From the NCBI RefSeq assembly GCF_018310695.1, contig NZ_JAGXCY010000003.1:62001-126000 (forward strand): a DNA stretch of 64,000 nt, read 5' to 3'. Origin of the DNA: Paenibacillus sp. Marseille-Q4541. GTDB lineage: Bacteria; Bacillota; Bacilli; Paenibacillales; Paenibacillaceae. This document shows positions 16,936 through 25,368 of this stretch, in pieces; position 1 is the stretch's first letter, and every line of letters starts with the position of its first letter. The position numbers were made by a program, and so were the translations under genes. The notes beneath the pieces are model-generated. The model was not told where the DNA came from. It made no database searches and saw only the letters and a program-made list of their open reading frames with translations.

Positions 16936-17733
16936 ATGTTAATAGACTTGCACACTCACGGGAAACTATCCAAAAAATCAGATTTCTCATTAGATTATTT
17001 TGATGAAATGATGCGTGAAGCGAAGTTAAATGGGGTAGATGCGGTGGCTTTAACCGAACATTTTAATACGAAAAATTATGAAGCGATGTATGAAGCACTG
17101 GATGAAGCCTTCCCTTACAATGGTCATTATTACGAAGCTAACGGAGTACATGTTTTTCCTGGTATTGAAGTGGATATTCGAGAAACCGGTCATATTCTGC
17201 TGATCGGAACAAAGGAAGAAATTTTGACTATTCGAGCGGAGCTTGAGCCCTACACGAGTAAAGAAAACTTCATTCCATTCGCGGACTTGCTGCTCCTTGC
17301 TCAGTCTTATAATGTATTGAAAATAGGAGGGCATCCCTTCCGTGATTCGACTCCGCTTCATCATTTGAACAAAGAATGGCTTACACAACTCGATGCCCTA
17401 GATCTGAATGCAAAAGATTTGTACAAACAAGGGGTGGAGGCAAATCGTCAGAAATTAGAACCTTTTGCAGCTCAGCTTGGACTGCCTATTGTGGCTGGAA
17501 GTGATACCCATCAATGTCTCCAATACGGAAGTGTTGTGAATCGTTTAGCTGCATCTGTTCACACCGTGGAAGATTTGAAGCAAGCGATACAGAACGGAAG
17601 CTATCAAATTGAAATTTCAGATGCATTAGATTTAAAAGTAAAAGCATCTGTGATGCTGAAAAAAGTACTAAAACAATTAAAAGGTGAACCCCCTTCAAGG
17701 GAAGAGTTGGAAGAGGAACGGATTGGATCATAA
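16936..17733 (+). CDS. PHP-domain metal-dependent phosphoesterase
   Basis: This 265-residue cytosolic protein has the polymerase-and-histidinol-phosphatase (PHP) fold, which uses two or three metal ions to hydrolyse phosphate esters. The metal ligands appear in order: DLHTHGKLS at residues 4-12, ALTEHFN near 39, the acidic FPGIEVD near 75, KIGGHPFRD near 136 and AGSDTHQ near 188. It lies 33 bases after the T-component gene, has its own GAGGAGATG site and is closed by a terminator, making it the last gene of the RpiR-controlled cassette. It may dephosphorylate the imported solute or a derivative. PHP proteins are diverse, so the substrate is open. Confidence 0.85.
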   Translation: MLIDLHTHGKLSKKSDFSLDYFDEMMREAKLNGVDAVALTEHFNTKNYEAMYEALDEAFPYNGHYYEANGVHVFPGIEVDIRETGHILLIGTKEEILTIRAELEPYTSKENFIPFADLLLLAQSYNVLKIGGHPFRDSTPLHHLNKEWLTQLDALDLNAKDLYKQGVEANRQKLEPFAAQLGLPIVAGSDTHQCLQYGSVVNRLAASVHTVEDLKQAIQNGSYQIEISDALDLKVKASVMLKKVLKQLKGEPPSREELEEERIGS

Positions 17734-17742
17734 AATAAATGA

Positions 17743-17773
17743 AACCCTAACCAAATGTGGTTAGGGTTATTTT
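17743..17773 (+). terminator. Terminator of the ECF-PHP cassette
   Basis: AACCCTAACC (17743-17752) pairs perfectly with GGTTAGGGTT (17759-17768), followed by ATTTT. Confidence 0.9.
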
Positions 17774-17867
17774 CATTCATATAAAAATGGGCATAACTAA
17801 GTAATGACCTAACACCGAGTTCCGGTTGTGACTTGCTTACGTAAGAAAATATCGAACGAGAAAGTCT

Positions 17868-17897
17868 TGACACCGTTTCAAAAAAATGATTATAATA
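17868..17897 (+). promoter_or_regulatory. Sigma-A-type promoter of the sucrose operon
   Basis: A perfect -35 TTGACA (17868-17873) and perfect -10 TATAAT (17892-17897) are separated by 18 bases. The predicted start point falls on the first operator palindrome just downstream. Confidence 0.85.
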
Positions 17898-17905
17898 CAA
17901 CTACG

Positions 17906-17917
17906 GAACCGGTTCCA
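17906..17917. promoter_or_regulatory. LacI-type operator O1 of the sucrose operon
   Basis: The perfect 12-bp palindrome GGAACCGGTTCC starts 9 bases after the -10 box, covering the expected transcription start. A central CG palindrome of this kind is typical of LacI/GalR-family sites such as those of ScrR. Confidence 0.8.
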
Positions 17918-17948
17918 AATAAAGCCGGTTTTTATTTCAAACTTCAAA

Positions 17949-17960
17949 GGAACCGGTTCC
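17949..17960. promoter_or_regulatory. LacI-type operator O2 of the sucrose operon
   Basis: This is an identical copy of GGAACCGGTTCC, 43 bp from the first copy centre to centre, about four helical turns, which would put both on the same DNA face. Confidence 0.8.
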
Positions 17961-18015
17961 AACAATGAACTAAGTTCATCATTCATCAGCTGTAATCTCA
18001 GCTATGTGATTTACT

Positions 18016-18027
18016 GATACCGGTTTC
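18016..18027. promoter_or_regulatory. Possible degenerate third operator
   Basis: GATACCGGTTTC keeps the ACCGGT core of the two perfect operators and lies just before the ribosome site of the PTS gene. Confidence 0.35.
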
Positions 18028-18051
18028 ATATGAAAGGCAGATGAGAGACAG

Positions 18052-19476
18052 ATGGATCACAAGAAAGTAGCAACCGAGATCCTTTCAGCACTTGGGGGAA
18101 AAGAAAATCTAGCAGCGGCAGCACATTGCTCTACAAGACTTCGACTTGTTCTGACGGATTCACAAAAGGTGGATCAGAAGAAGCTCGAAGAGATGGATGC
18201 GGTGAAAGGAACATTTGAAACAGGTGGACAATATCAGATCATCCTAGGAACAGGGATTGTAGATCGTGTCTATCAGGAGTTAGCCAAACAAGCAGGTATT
18301 TCGGAAATGTCTACAAGTGATGTAAAAGAAGCAGCAACAACGAAATTGAATCCGTTTCAACGTTTTGTGAAAACATTATCTGACATCTTCGTACCGATTA
18401 TTCCTGCGATCGTAGCAGGCGGTCTGTTGATGGGGTTAAATAACGTATTAACGGCTCAGAACTTATTTGGACCACAATCGCTGATTGAATTGTATCCAGC
18501 GATGGCTGATTTGGCCGGACTTATTAACTTATTTGCTAATGCACCTTTTGTTTTCTTACCTATTTTGATTGGTTTTTCGGCAACGAAACGTTTTGGCGGT
18601 AATCCTTTCCTTGGTGCAGCTTTAGCGATGATCATGGTCCATCCTGATTTGCTCAACGGTTATAATTATGCGAATGCAGTGATGGAAGGGACCGTACCAA
18701 CCTGGAATATCTTTGGACTGTCGATTGAGCAGGTAGCTTATCAAGGTACTGTTCTACCGGTACTTGTTACTTCTTATATTTTAGCGAAAATCGAAATGTT
18801 ATGCCGGAAGGTCATTCCGTCATTCTTAGATAATCTATTAACTCCGTTATTATCCATATTCATTACCGGGCTTGCTACGTTTATCTTTGTTGGTCCAATT
18901 ATGCGCACAGCAGGTGACTTACTGACAGATGGCGTATTATGGCTTTACAGTACAACCGGATTTGTAGGAGCTGGAATTTTCGGATCTCTATATTCTGCAA
19001 TCGCGATTACGGGGATGCATCACAGTTTCCTTACGATTGAAACACAGTTGCTCGCAGATGTAGCCAAAACCGGTGGTTCGTTCCTATTGCCGATTGCATC
19101 TATGGCGAATATTGCTCAAGGTGCAGCAACACTTGCTGTATTCCTGATTACCAAAAATAAAAAAATGAAAAGTATTGCCTCTGCAGCGGGAGCTTCTGCA
19201 CTACTTGGAATTACCGAACCTGCGATGTTCGGGGTTACGCTGAAGCTCAGATATCCGTTCGTGGCTGCCATGATTGGAGCTGGTGTTTCTTCTGCCTTCC
19301 TCGCCTTCCAAGACGTATTAGCTGTATCTATGGGGCCTGCGGCGCTGCCTGGTGTAATCGCGATCCGTCCTGAATCGATCGTGTCCTTCATTATCGGGAT
19401 GATCATCAGCTTTGTGACTGCATTTGCTATTACGTATGTATGGGGTCTGAAAAAAGGATCTAGTGAAGCAGCATAA
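18052..19476 (+). CDS. scrA: Sucrose-specific PTS permease, EIIBC
   Basis: This 474-residue phosphotransferase-system permease imports a disaccharide and phosphorylates it. The N-terminal EIIB domain (residues 1-85) has the phosphorylated Cys26 in AAHCSTRLRLVL. The EIIC domain (residues 105-465) has about ten helices and the substrate-site motifs GMHHSFLTIE and LGITEPAMFGV. No EIIA domain is fused, so phosphate must come from a separate glucose-type EIIA. Sucrose is inferred from the next gene, a sucrose-6-phosphate hydrolase, and from LacI-type operators at the promoter. A trehalose permease is the main alternative, but no trehalose-6-phosphate hydrolase is near. The repressor gene is not in the window. 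Confidence 0.88.
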   Translation: MDHKKVATEILSALGGKENLAAAAHCSTRLRLVLTDSQKVDQKKLEEMDAVKGTFETGGQYQIILGTGIVDRVYQELAKQAGISEMSTSDVKEAATTKLNPFQRFVKTLSDIFVPIIPAIVAGGLLMGLNNVLTAQNLFGPQSLIELYPAMADLAGLINLFANAPFVFLPILIGFSATKRFGGNPFLGAALAMIMVHPDLLNGYNYANAVMEGTVPTWNIFGLSIEQVAYQGTVLPVLVTSYILAKIEMLCRKVIPSFLDNLLTPLLSIFITGLATFIFVGPIMRTAGDLLTDGVLWLYSTTGFVGAGIFGSLYSAIAITGMHHSFLTIETQLLADVAKTGGSFLLPIASMANIAQGAATLAVFLITKNKKMKSIASAAGASALLGITEPAMFGVTLKLRYPFVAAMIGAGVSSAFLAFQDVLAVSMGPAALPGVIAIRPESIVSFIIGMIISFVTAFAITYVWGLKKGSSEAA

Positions 19477-19554
19477 ATTTCTATTAATAAAATAGCACTC
19501 CTATCGATATGAATTTATGAAGGGCGCTGTACACGAAATACACATATAAAGTTG

Positions 19555-19574
19555 AGCGCTGAGAAATCAGCGCT
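19555..19574 (+). other. Perfect GAAA-tetraloop hairpin between scrA and scrB
   Basis: AGCGCTGA (19555-19562) and TCAGCGCT (19567-19574) close a GAAA loop. There is no immediate T run, so it may be a processing or stability element, or a weak terminator, inside the sucrose operon. Confidence 0.6.
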
Positions 19575-19628
19575 TCTCCTATTTTATCGAGATGATCTGA
19601 TTTGCTAGAAAGGTGGAATAGTAACGAT

Positions 19629-21131
19629 ATGGAATGGACTAGAGAACAAAGATATCGAAGATTACACGAGGTGAAACCCACGGAACTGGAACAACTAGAA
19701 AAGAAAGTGGCAAATTCGCCATGGAGACAAACGTTTCATATACAGCCGCAAACGGGATTACTTAATGATCCGAATGGGTTCTCTTTCTATAACGGCGAAT
19801 ATCACTTGTTTTATCAATGGTTTCCGCTTGGAGCGGTGCATGGTTTAAAGCACTGGTACCACGTAAGTTCTCCTGATTTGGTGAATTGGCGGCAAGAGGG
19901 GACAGCGATTGAACCGGATCGAGATTTTGATAGCCATGGAGTATACTCTGGCAGTGGATTGGAACATGACGGACTGCTTTATTTGATGTACACAGGGAAT
20001 GTAAGGGATAAAGATTGGAATCGATTTTCGCATCAATGTATGGCTTTCATGGATAAAGAGGGTAAGATTAAGAAATTTGACTCGCCCGTTATTCCAGATA
20101 TCCCGGAAGGATATACGGATCATTTTCGGGATCCTAAGCTATGGAAACAAAATGATAAGTTCTATGCCATCATCGGAGCTCAGCGTGTGAATGAGACAGG
20201 GGTAATTCTACTCTACAGTTCTTCTGATCTGAAAGAATGGAAGCTTCATGGAGAAATACAAACAAACCTATCTGAATTTGGATTCATGTGGGAATGCCCT
20301 GATTACTTTGAATTAGATGGTCAAGGAATTCTCTTGTTCTCTCCTCAAGGATTGGAACCGCAAGGAGACAAATATAACAACATCTATCAATCTGGATATC
20401 TGGTCGGTGATTTGCTAGATGTAGATTCTCTTGAGTTTGAGCATGGGCCATTCCATGAACTGGATCATGGCTTTGATTTTTATGCACCTCAGACTATGGT
20501 TGATGATAAAGGCAGAAGGCTGTTAATTGGGTGGATGGGCCTTCCTGAAATTGAATATCCAACGGACAAAGAGGGATGGGCTCATTGCTTGACCATTCCG
20601 AGAGTGCTTCATTTGCAGGAAGGACAAATTTTACAGCAGCCACCCGAGGAATTTATAAACCTGCGTAAAAATAACGTATCTATTAAAGACGAGTTACAAA
20701 CAGATGAGATAAAAAGTTATTCGGGAATACAAGGTGAGCAATATGAGCTCATTTGTGATTGGATGAATGTGGATGCTAGAGAGTTTGGGCTGGAGCTGAG
20801 AACAGGAAGCGAAGAGGAAGAAAAAACGGTGATTTCTTATCATACAGCTACGAAAAAATTGACGCTGGATCGTACCCTTTCCGGACAACCTGTGGGTCAC
20901 GCTTATGGTACGACAAGAAGCTGTACCTTAGAGGATACGAACAAGCTCCGCTTGCGTATTTTTGTGGACACTTCCTCGGTCGAGATTTTTGTGAATGAAG
21001 GTCAGTACGTATTTACGGCCCGGATTTTCCCTAAAGAAACTAGCACGGGAGTTCGTTTCTATACGAAAGGTGGGAGAGCGGCATTTGAAGCGGAAAAATG
21101 GGATTTACAATCTGATTCCCAGACAGTGTAA
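19629..21131 (+). CDS. scrB: Sucrose-6-phosphate hydrolase (GH32)
   Basis: This 500-residue cytosolic GH32 enzyme splits sucrose-6-phosphate from the PTS into glucose-6-phosphate and fructose. The five-bladed propeller motifs are visible: nucleophile Asp47 in LLNDPNG, the FRDPK transition-state-stabiliser motif near residue 165 and acid/base Glu222 in WECPD. A C-terminal beta-sandwich (residues 355-495) ends in the usual SSVEIFVNEGQYVFTARIFP region (split by one residue in reading). There is no signal peptide. ATG at 19629 begins the conserved N-terminal helix; the GAAAGGTGG site is 13 bases away, which is long. An upstream in-frame TTG at 19602 has no ribosome site. Terminated at 21195. Confidence 0.92.
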   Translation: MEWTREQRYRRLHEVKPTELEQLEKKVANSPWRQTFHIQPQTGLLNDPNGFSFYNGEYHLFYQWFPLGAVHGLKHWYHVSSPDLVNWRQEGTAIEPDRDFDSHGVYSGSGLEHDGLLYLMYTGNVRDKDWNRFSHQCMAFMDKEGKIKKFDSPVIPDIPEGYTDHFRDPKLWKQNDKFYAIIGAQRVNETGVILLYSSSDLKEWKLHGEIQTNLSEFGFMWECPDYFELDGQGILLFSPQGLEPQGDKYNNIYQSGYLVGDLLDVDSLEFEHGPFHELDHGFDFYAPQTMVDDKGRRLLIGWMGLPEIEYPTDKEGWAHCLTIPRVLHLQEGQILQQPPEEFINLRKNNVSIKDELQTDEIKSYSGIQGEQYELICDWMNVDAREFGLELRTGSEEEEKTVISYHTATKKLTLDRTLSGQPVGHAYGTTRSCTLEDTNKLRLRIFVDTSSVEIFVNEGQYVFTARIFPKETSTGVRFYTKGGRAAFEAEKWDLQSDSQTV

Positions 21132-21194
21132 TGAATAGATTGCACAGTGAAGCTGAAAATTGAAACGCCACCTCATTATAATGAAATAAATAAT

Positions 21195-21246
21195 AAAAAA
21201 ACTGCCTCAAAGTTGTTGGTAACGACTGTGGAGGCAGTTTTTTTAA
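21195..21246 (+). terminator. Terminator of the sucrose operon
   Basis: AAAAAACTGCCTC pairs with GAGGCAGTTTTTTT around a 22-base loop. The A run on one side and T run on the other allow it to serve both strands, including the convergent alpha-galactosidase. Confidence 0.85.
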
Positions 21247-21367
21247 CTACTGAATAAAAAATTTCATAACTCATTAAAATCATGAATTTGAAACTATATA
21301 TAGACGATCTATATATACTCTTGAATGAAGCAACTATAGGAATTAAGAAATTTATTCTACTACATAA

Positions 21368-23557
21368 TCAATCTACCTTATTTAAGGTGAATAGCAAACT
21401 TAGAAAATCACCTTTCATTCGTGGAAGAGTCAGGCCTGCATACATGAGCTCATCGCCGCCGTGAATCTCACCTGTTTCTTCGATGCGATACGTTGCTGCT
21501 GGATCAAGACCCTTAAACTTCAGTATGCGCACAGGGGCTGCTGGTTTCGATAAAATACGGAAATATCCAGTTACCGCTTGTTTTCCATCTGTAGATACAA
21601 ATGTCCAGGAAGCCTCATTGGTCATGAATGGGTTTAAATTTCTGTAAAAGGTCCCGAACTGAATGGTTTTGCGGATCTTTTTATAGGTAGACACTTGTTC
21701 TCTGACCATTTCTTTCTCTTCATCAGTAAGCAGGGTCAGATCAAGCTCGTATCCGAGATTACCCGACATCGCTACATGACCTCGAGTAGATAAGGGGGTC
21801 ACCCTTTTCACCTGGTGGTTGGGAACAGAGGATACATGAGAACCCATGGCCACAGGAGGATAAGCCATACTGGTTCCATATTGAATTCCGAGCCTGGAGA
21901 CGGCATCCGTATTATCGCTTGTCCATACTTGCGGCATGTAATATAGCATTCCCGGATCAAATCTGCCACCACCGCTTGAACAGCTCTCGAATAAAACGTC
22001 AGGGAATAACGTGGTCAGTTGTTCCATTACGTAATATAACCCAAGCATATAGCGGTGAGCGGTTTCTCTTTGACGCTCTGGAGGAAGAGAGGCAGAACCA
22101 ATCTCGGTCATATGGCGATTCATATCCCACTTCAAATAAGAGATCGAAGCGGAAGAAAGGATCGAAGATATGGAAGAGATAATATAATCGCATACCTCTT
22201 TACGGCTAAGGTCAAGTACCAGTTGGTATCTACCCGTCGTACGCGGGCGGTCTTTTACATGAAGCACCCAGTCTGGATGAGCGCGGTAAAGATCACTGTC
22301 AGGAGATACCATTTCCGGCTCAAACCAAATACCGAACTGCATTCCCATGGACGTAATCCGGTGAACTACTTTTTCGAGTCCCTCAGGAAGTTTGTGTTGA
22401 TCCACTACCCAGTCACCTAGAGAGCTCTTGTCATTATCCCGTTTGCCAAACCAGCCATCATCAAGTACAAAGAGCTCCATTCCAAGTTCCTTGCCGGATT
22501 TCGCGATTTGTTCGATTTTGTCCGCGTGAAAATCAAAGTATGTTGCTTCCCAGTTGTTGATTAGAATGGGACGCTCTTGATCACGAAACTTCCCTCTAAC
22601 TAGACGAGTGCGGTATAAGGAATGATAGGTCCTCGACATGGCTCCTAGACCTTCTGACGAATAAACCATGACGACTTCCGGAGTCTGAAATGTCTCAGAC
22701 GGCTCTAGATGCCAGGCAAAATCAAACGGATTCAGCCCCATAGAAACCCGAGTCGTGCCATATTGTTCTACCTCAACATTGGCAAGAAAATTACCACTAT
22801 ATACGAAATTAAAACCATATACCTCGCCATGATCTTCGGTCGCTTCCGGGCTCATTAATGCGATAAAAGGATTGTGCTGTGGACTGCTTGCTCCTCTGCG
22901 GCTTTCGACGGATTGAGTGCCGGGATGAAGCTTTCTTCTACATAAGTTTGACTCGTTGGTGTGAGCGCCATCCAGTGTAAGTAAGTCATAATTAACATCA
23001 CGGAAATCAACGCTAGCGCTTAATGCTCGTAACAAACGAATGTTATCCTTACCACTGTTATGAAACTTTACAGAACGGGTAATGGCTGCGAACTCCTCAA
23101 ATACGGTGTACAGAAGTGTAACGGAAAGTCCGGTTACTGTATCAAATAGCTCGATCTCAAGCGTTTCGGCTTCATGTTCTTGCTCGACATAAGTTGCAGG
23201 AAGTCCGTCAAGCTTCTTTTTACCGGCATAGATCCGGTGAGATTTGTAGCGCAGGTCAGATACAGTAGAACCATCCGTTTGCGAAATTTGATAAGCGGGT
23301 GGACCAAAGTCGCCATTCCCATATCCCGGATATTCAAGAGGGATCGTATCAAGTGAAAATGTGCGATCCTCCGGATCAGGATTCGGGGAGAAACCGCGGT
23401 CAATATAGCCAAGCGGGACTGAGTTACGAAAATGATGAATCGATTTGCCCCAATATAAATGGCACAAATATCCTTCCCGTACAATTTGTAAACAATAGCT
23501 TGTATCTTTTGCTTGTAGATGGAACAATCGTAATTCAGAATCATATATAATGGACAT
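21368..23557 (-). CDS. Alpha-galactosidase (GH36)
   Basis: This 729-residue protein matches the tetrameric bacterial GH36 alpha-galactosidases (raffinose/melibiose type) in length and motifs. The nucleophile is Asp478 in YLKWDMNRH and the acid/base is Asp548 in WTSDNTDA, with CSSGGGRFD between them forming the galactose pocket. The N-terminal beta-sandwich occupies residues 1-330. There is no signal peptide, so it acts in the cytosol on imported raffinose-family sugars. It is divergent from an AraC regulator with under 100 bp between, and neighbours the sucrose operon. Raffinose breakdown would give galactose and sucrose, so the two units fit together metabolically. No dedicated raffinose transporter is adjacent. 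Confidence 0.93.
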   Translation of the reverse strand: MSIIYDSELRLFHLQAKDTSYCLQIVREGYLCHLYWGKSIHHFRNSVPLGYIDRGFSPNPDPEDRTFSLDTIPLEYPGYGNGDFGPPAYQISQTDGSTVSDLRYKSHRIYAGKKKLDGLPATYVEQEHEAETLEIELFDTVTGLSVTLLYTVFEEFAAITRSVKFHNSGKDNIRLLRALSASVDFRDVNYDLLTLDGAHTNESNLCRRKLHPGTQSVESRRGASSPQHNPFIALMSPEATEDHGEVYGFNFVYSGNFLANVEVEQYGTTRVSMGLNPFDFAWHLEPSETFQTPEVVMVYSSEGLGAMSRTYHSLYRTRLVRGKFRDQERPILINNWEATYFDFHADKIEQIAKSGKELGMELFVLDDGWFGKRDNDKSSLGDWVVDQHKLPEGLEKVVHRITSMGMQFGIWFEPEMVSPDSDLYRAHPDWVLHVKDRPRTTGRYQLVLDLSRKEVCDYIISSISSILSSASISYLKWDMNRHMTEIGSASLPPERQRETAHRYMLGLYYVMEQLTTLFPDVLFESCSSGGGRFDPGMLYYMPQVWTSDNTDAVSRLGIQYGTSMAYPPVAMGSHVSSVPNHQVKRVTPLSTRGHVAMSGNLGYELDLTLLTDEEKEMVREQVSTYKKIRKTIQFGTFYRNLNPFMTNEASWTFVSTDGKQAVTGYFRILSKPAAPVRILKFKGLDPAATYRIEETGEIHGGDELMYAGLTLPRMKGDFLSLLFTLNKVD

Positions 23558-23654
23558 GATCTTACCTCCATGAAATAATTGCTGTATATATGAACAGAAT
23601 AGTACTGATAAATTGGGTTCACAAGAGTAAATAATAAGAGAGGAGGGTAATATA

Positions 23655-24530
23655 TTGCTATCTGATTTCCCCTACACTTCCATAGGTTTCGAATATATTG
23701 ACAGCACGGGCATTCTTCAGATCAAGGGACTTGGTCTTGAAAAAATAACTTCTCATTCCTATCACTGGGATGGACGAATACGAAAAAATGAGCATTGCTT
23801 ACTTCAATATACGCTGAGTGGAAGCGGAGAACTTGAATATAATGGAGACGTATATCCGCTTCAAAAAGGAGATGCTTTTCTCGTAGAAATACCAGGTCCG
23901 CACGCTTACAAGCTACCGGAACATTCGAATCTGTGGGAAGTTCTGTATATCGAGCTATCACTTGAAGCACTGCCTTACTGGCGGGACATGATGACAAGAG
24001 GAGGCCCCGTTGTTCACCTTGCTGAACAGTCTGAACTGGAGAGCTTGCTATGGGATATTTATGAACGCGCACTGAGCGATCAATTCATAGATATCTTTGA
24101 TAGCTCTGAGGCAGCATATTCACTCGTCATGCGTTTGATGAGACATGTTCTACACAGTGAACAACCTTCTAATATTCCTCAATTTATTGAGGACACCAAG
24201 AGATATATTCAACTTCATTTTGATCAGGATATTGGATTAGATCATATGGCAAGTGCTGCGGGGGTCTCCAAGTATCATTTGATCCGAGAATTTGAAAGGA
24301 AAATTGGATTGACGCCCAGTCGTTATCTGCTGGAGATTCGGCTTCAGCATGCGGTGAAACTACTTTTAACGAGGCCAGAACTGACATTACATGATGTATC
24401 GGCGAAATCAGGTTTCTCTAATGCGAACTATTTTGGAAAAGTGTTCAAAAAATATCTAAACGACACGCCGGATCAATTCCGAAAACGAGAGAAGAAGTAT
24501 GAGCGTTATGATATCAAGTTTTATTCTTGA
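23655..24530 (+). CDS. AraC-family regulator, probable activator of the alpha-galactosidase
   Basis: This 291-residue regulator has an N-terminal cupin sugar-sensing domain (residues 1-165, with YTLSGSGELEYNGDVYPLQKG split across residues 48-70). The C-terminal double helix-turn-helix (residues 185-285) contains DHMASAAGVSKYHLIREFE and the signature SGFSNANYFGKVFKKYL. TTG is the start because AGGAGGG lies 7 bases upstream and no ATG is near. It is transcribed divergently from the GH36 gene, the common arrangement for RafR/MsmR-type activators, and is followed by its own terminator. Confidence 0.9.
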   Translation: MLSDFPYTSIGFEYIDSTGILQIKGLGLEKITSHSYHWDGRIRKNEHCLLQYTLSGSGELEYNGDVYPLQKGDAFLVEIPGPHAYKLPEHSNLWEVLYIELSLEALPYWRDMMTRGGPVVHLAEQSELESLLWDIYERALSDQFIDIFDSSEAAYSLVMRLMRHVLHSEQPSNIPQFIEDTKRYIQLHFDQDIGLDHMASAAGVSKYHLIREFERKIGLTPSRYLLEIRLQHAVKLLLTRPELTLHDVSAKSGFSNANYFGKVFKKYLNDTPDQFRKREKKYERYDIKFYS

Positions 24531-24538
24531 TTGTTTTG

Positions 24539-24577
24539 AAGCAGGCCAACTACTGGTTTGCTTTTTTTGTTTTTTTC
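24539..24577 (+). terminator. Terminator of the AraC gene
   Basis: AAGCAGGCCA (24539-24548) pairs with TGGTTTGCTT (24554-24563) with wobble pairs, followed by a long T-rich run. Confidence 0.85.
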
Positions 24578-24597
24578 TAATATCTGAATACGCCCAA

Positions 24598-24643
24598 AAC
24601 ATATTGTAAACCTATTATTTTATATTTAGGTTTACAATATGTT
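24598..24643. promoter_or_regulatory. Probable BirA biotin operator upstream of bioY
   Basis: A perfect 17-bp inverted repeat: AACATATTGTAAACCTA (24598-24614) and TAGGTTTACAATATGTT (24627-24643), separated by 12 bases. The TTGTAAAC/GTTTACAA half-sites resemble Firmicute BirA boxes. Half-site spacing is 18 bp, a few longer than the usual 13-15, which is the main reservation. Confidence 0.7.
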
Positions 24644-24659
24644 GATGTGAAGATATAAT
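24631..24659 (+). promoter_or_regulatory. Promoter of the biotin uptake operon
   Basis: The -35 TTTACA (24631-24636) and perfect -10 TATAAT (24654-24659) have 17-bp spacing. The -35 lies inside the right arm of the operator, so repressor binding would block RNA polymerase. Confidence 0.8.
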
Positions 24660-24725
24660 TCCTATTACATTAGAAGTCGACGCTAATAGAATAAAAGATT
24701 TATTACTTACATCGGAGGTAGTCAA

Positions 24726-25280
24726 TTGAAGACAAAAGAATTAGTATTTGCTGCATTATTTGCTGCATTCATCGGAGTACTGGGCATGATTCCGCCTATT
24801 CCGTTAGGATTTATTCCCGTTCCGATTACAGCACAAACACTTGGTGTTATGCTGGCAGGATGCTTTTTAGGGAGGAAAATAGCTACACTAAGTTTGATTT
24901 TATTTATCGTATTGGTTGCAATAGGTTTACCTTTATTATCTGGAGGTAATGGTGGTCTGTCTCCATTCATGGGACCATCTGTAGGATACATTTTAAGCTG
25001 GCCACTAGCCGCATTCTGTATCGGATTTATGACGGAAAAAGTATGGGCAGGGCTAAAAACTTGGAAAATATTCGTTATCAATGTTGTTTTTGGAGTCTTA
25101 CTAGTCAGTTTGATCGGTGCTCCGGTGATGGCTCTTATTACACATACTTCGATTTGGGCTGGACTTGCGGGTGCTGTCGTATTCTTACCAGGCGATTGTA
25201 TTAAAGCGCTTGTCGCAGCCGTGATTACGATGCAATTAAAAAAGGTCAGCCCCATTGAAGAAAAAGTGCTGAACTCATAA
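24726..25280 (+). CDS. bioY: Biotin transporter substrate-binding subunit BioY
   Basis: This 184-residue membrane protein is the S component of the biotin ECF importer. Family features are the first helix LVFAALFAAFIGVLGMIPPI, the VPITAQTLGVMLAG motif near residue 35, LLSGGNGGLSPFMGPSVGYI (residues 75-95) and FLPGDCIKALVAA near residue 155. The start is TTG, with GGAGGT 6 bases upstream. It is followed by its own ATPase and T-component genes, so this is a dedicated rather than shared-module transporter. Regulation is probably biotin-dependent repression through the operator at 24598-24643. Confidence 0.95.
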   Translation: MKTKELVFAALFAAFIGVLGMIPPIPLGFIPVPITAQTLGVMLAGCFLGRKIATLSLILFIVLVAIGLPLLSGGNGGLSPFMGPSVGYILSWPLAAFCIGFMTEKVWAGLKTWKIFVINVVFGVLLVSLIGAPVMALITHTSIWAGLAGAVVFLPGDCIKALVAAVITMQLKKVSPIEEKVLNS

Positions 25281-25368
25281 GTTGAACGAAGAAGATATTT
25301 GAAATTCGAAATCGGTATATTGAAGGCAATATGCGCAGTAACGGCAAGTACAGAGGAGAACAAATGAG

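Noticed and set aside
17865..17885. Catabolite-repression (cre) site near the sucrose promoter
   Set aside because: The reverse strand gives TGAAACGGTGTC, which lacks the second half of the cre consensus.
22055..22420. 121-residue open frame on the plus strand
   Set aside because: It is antisense to the core of the GH36 gene, whose catalytic motifs lie in this stretch; no start signal.
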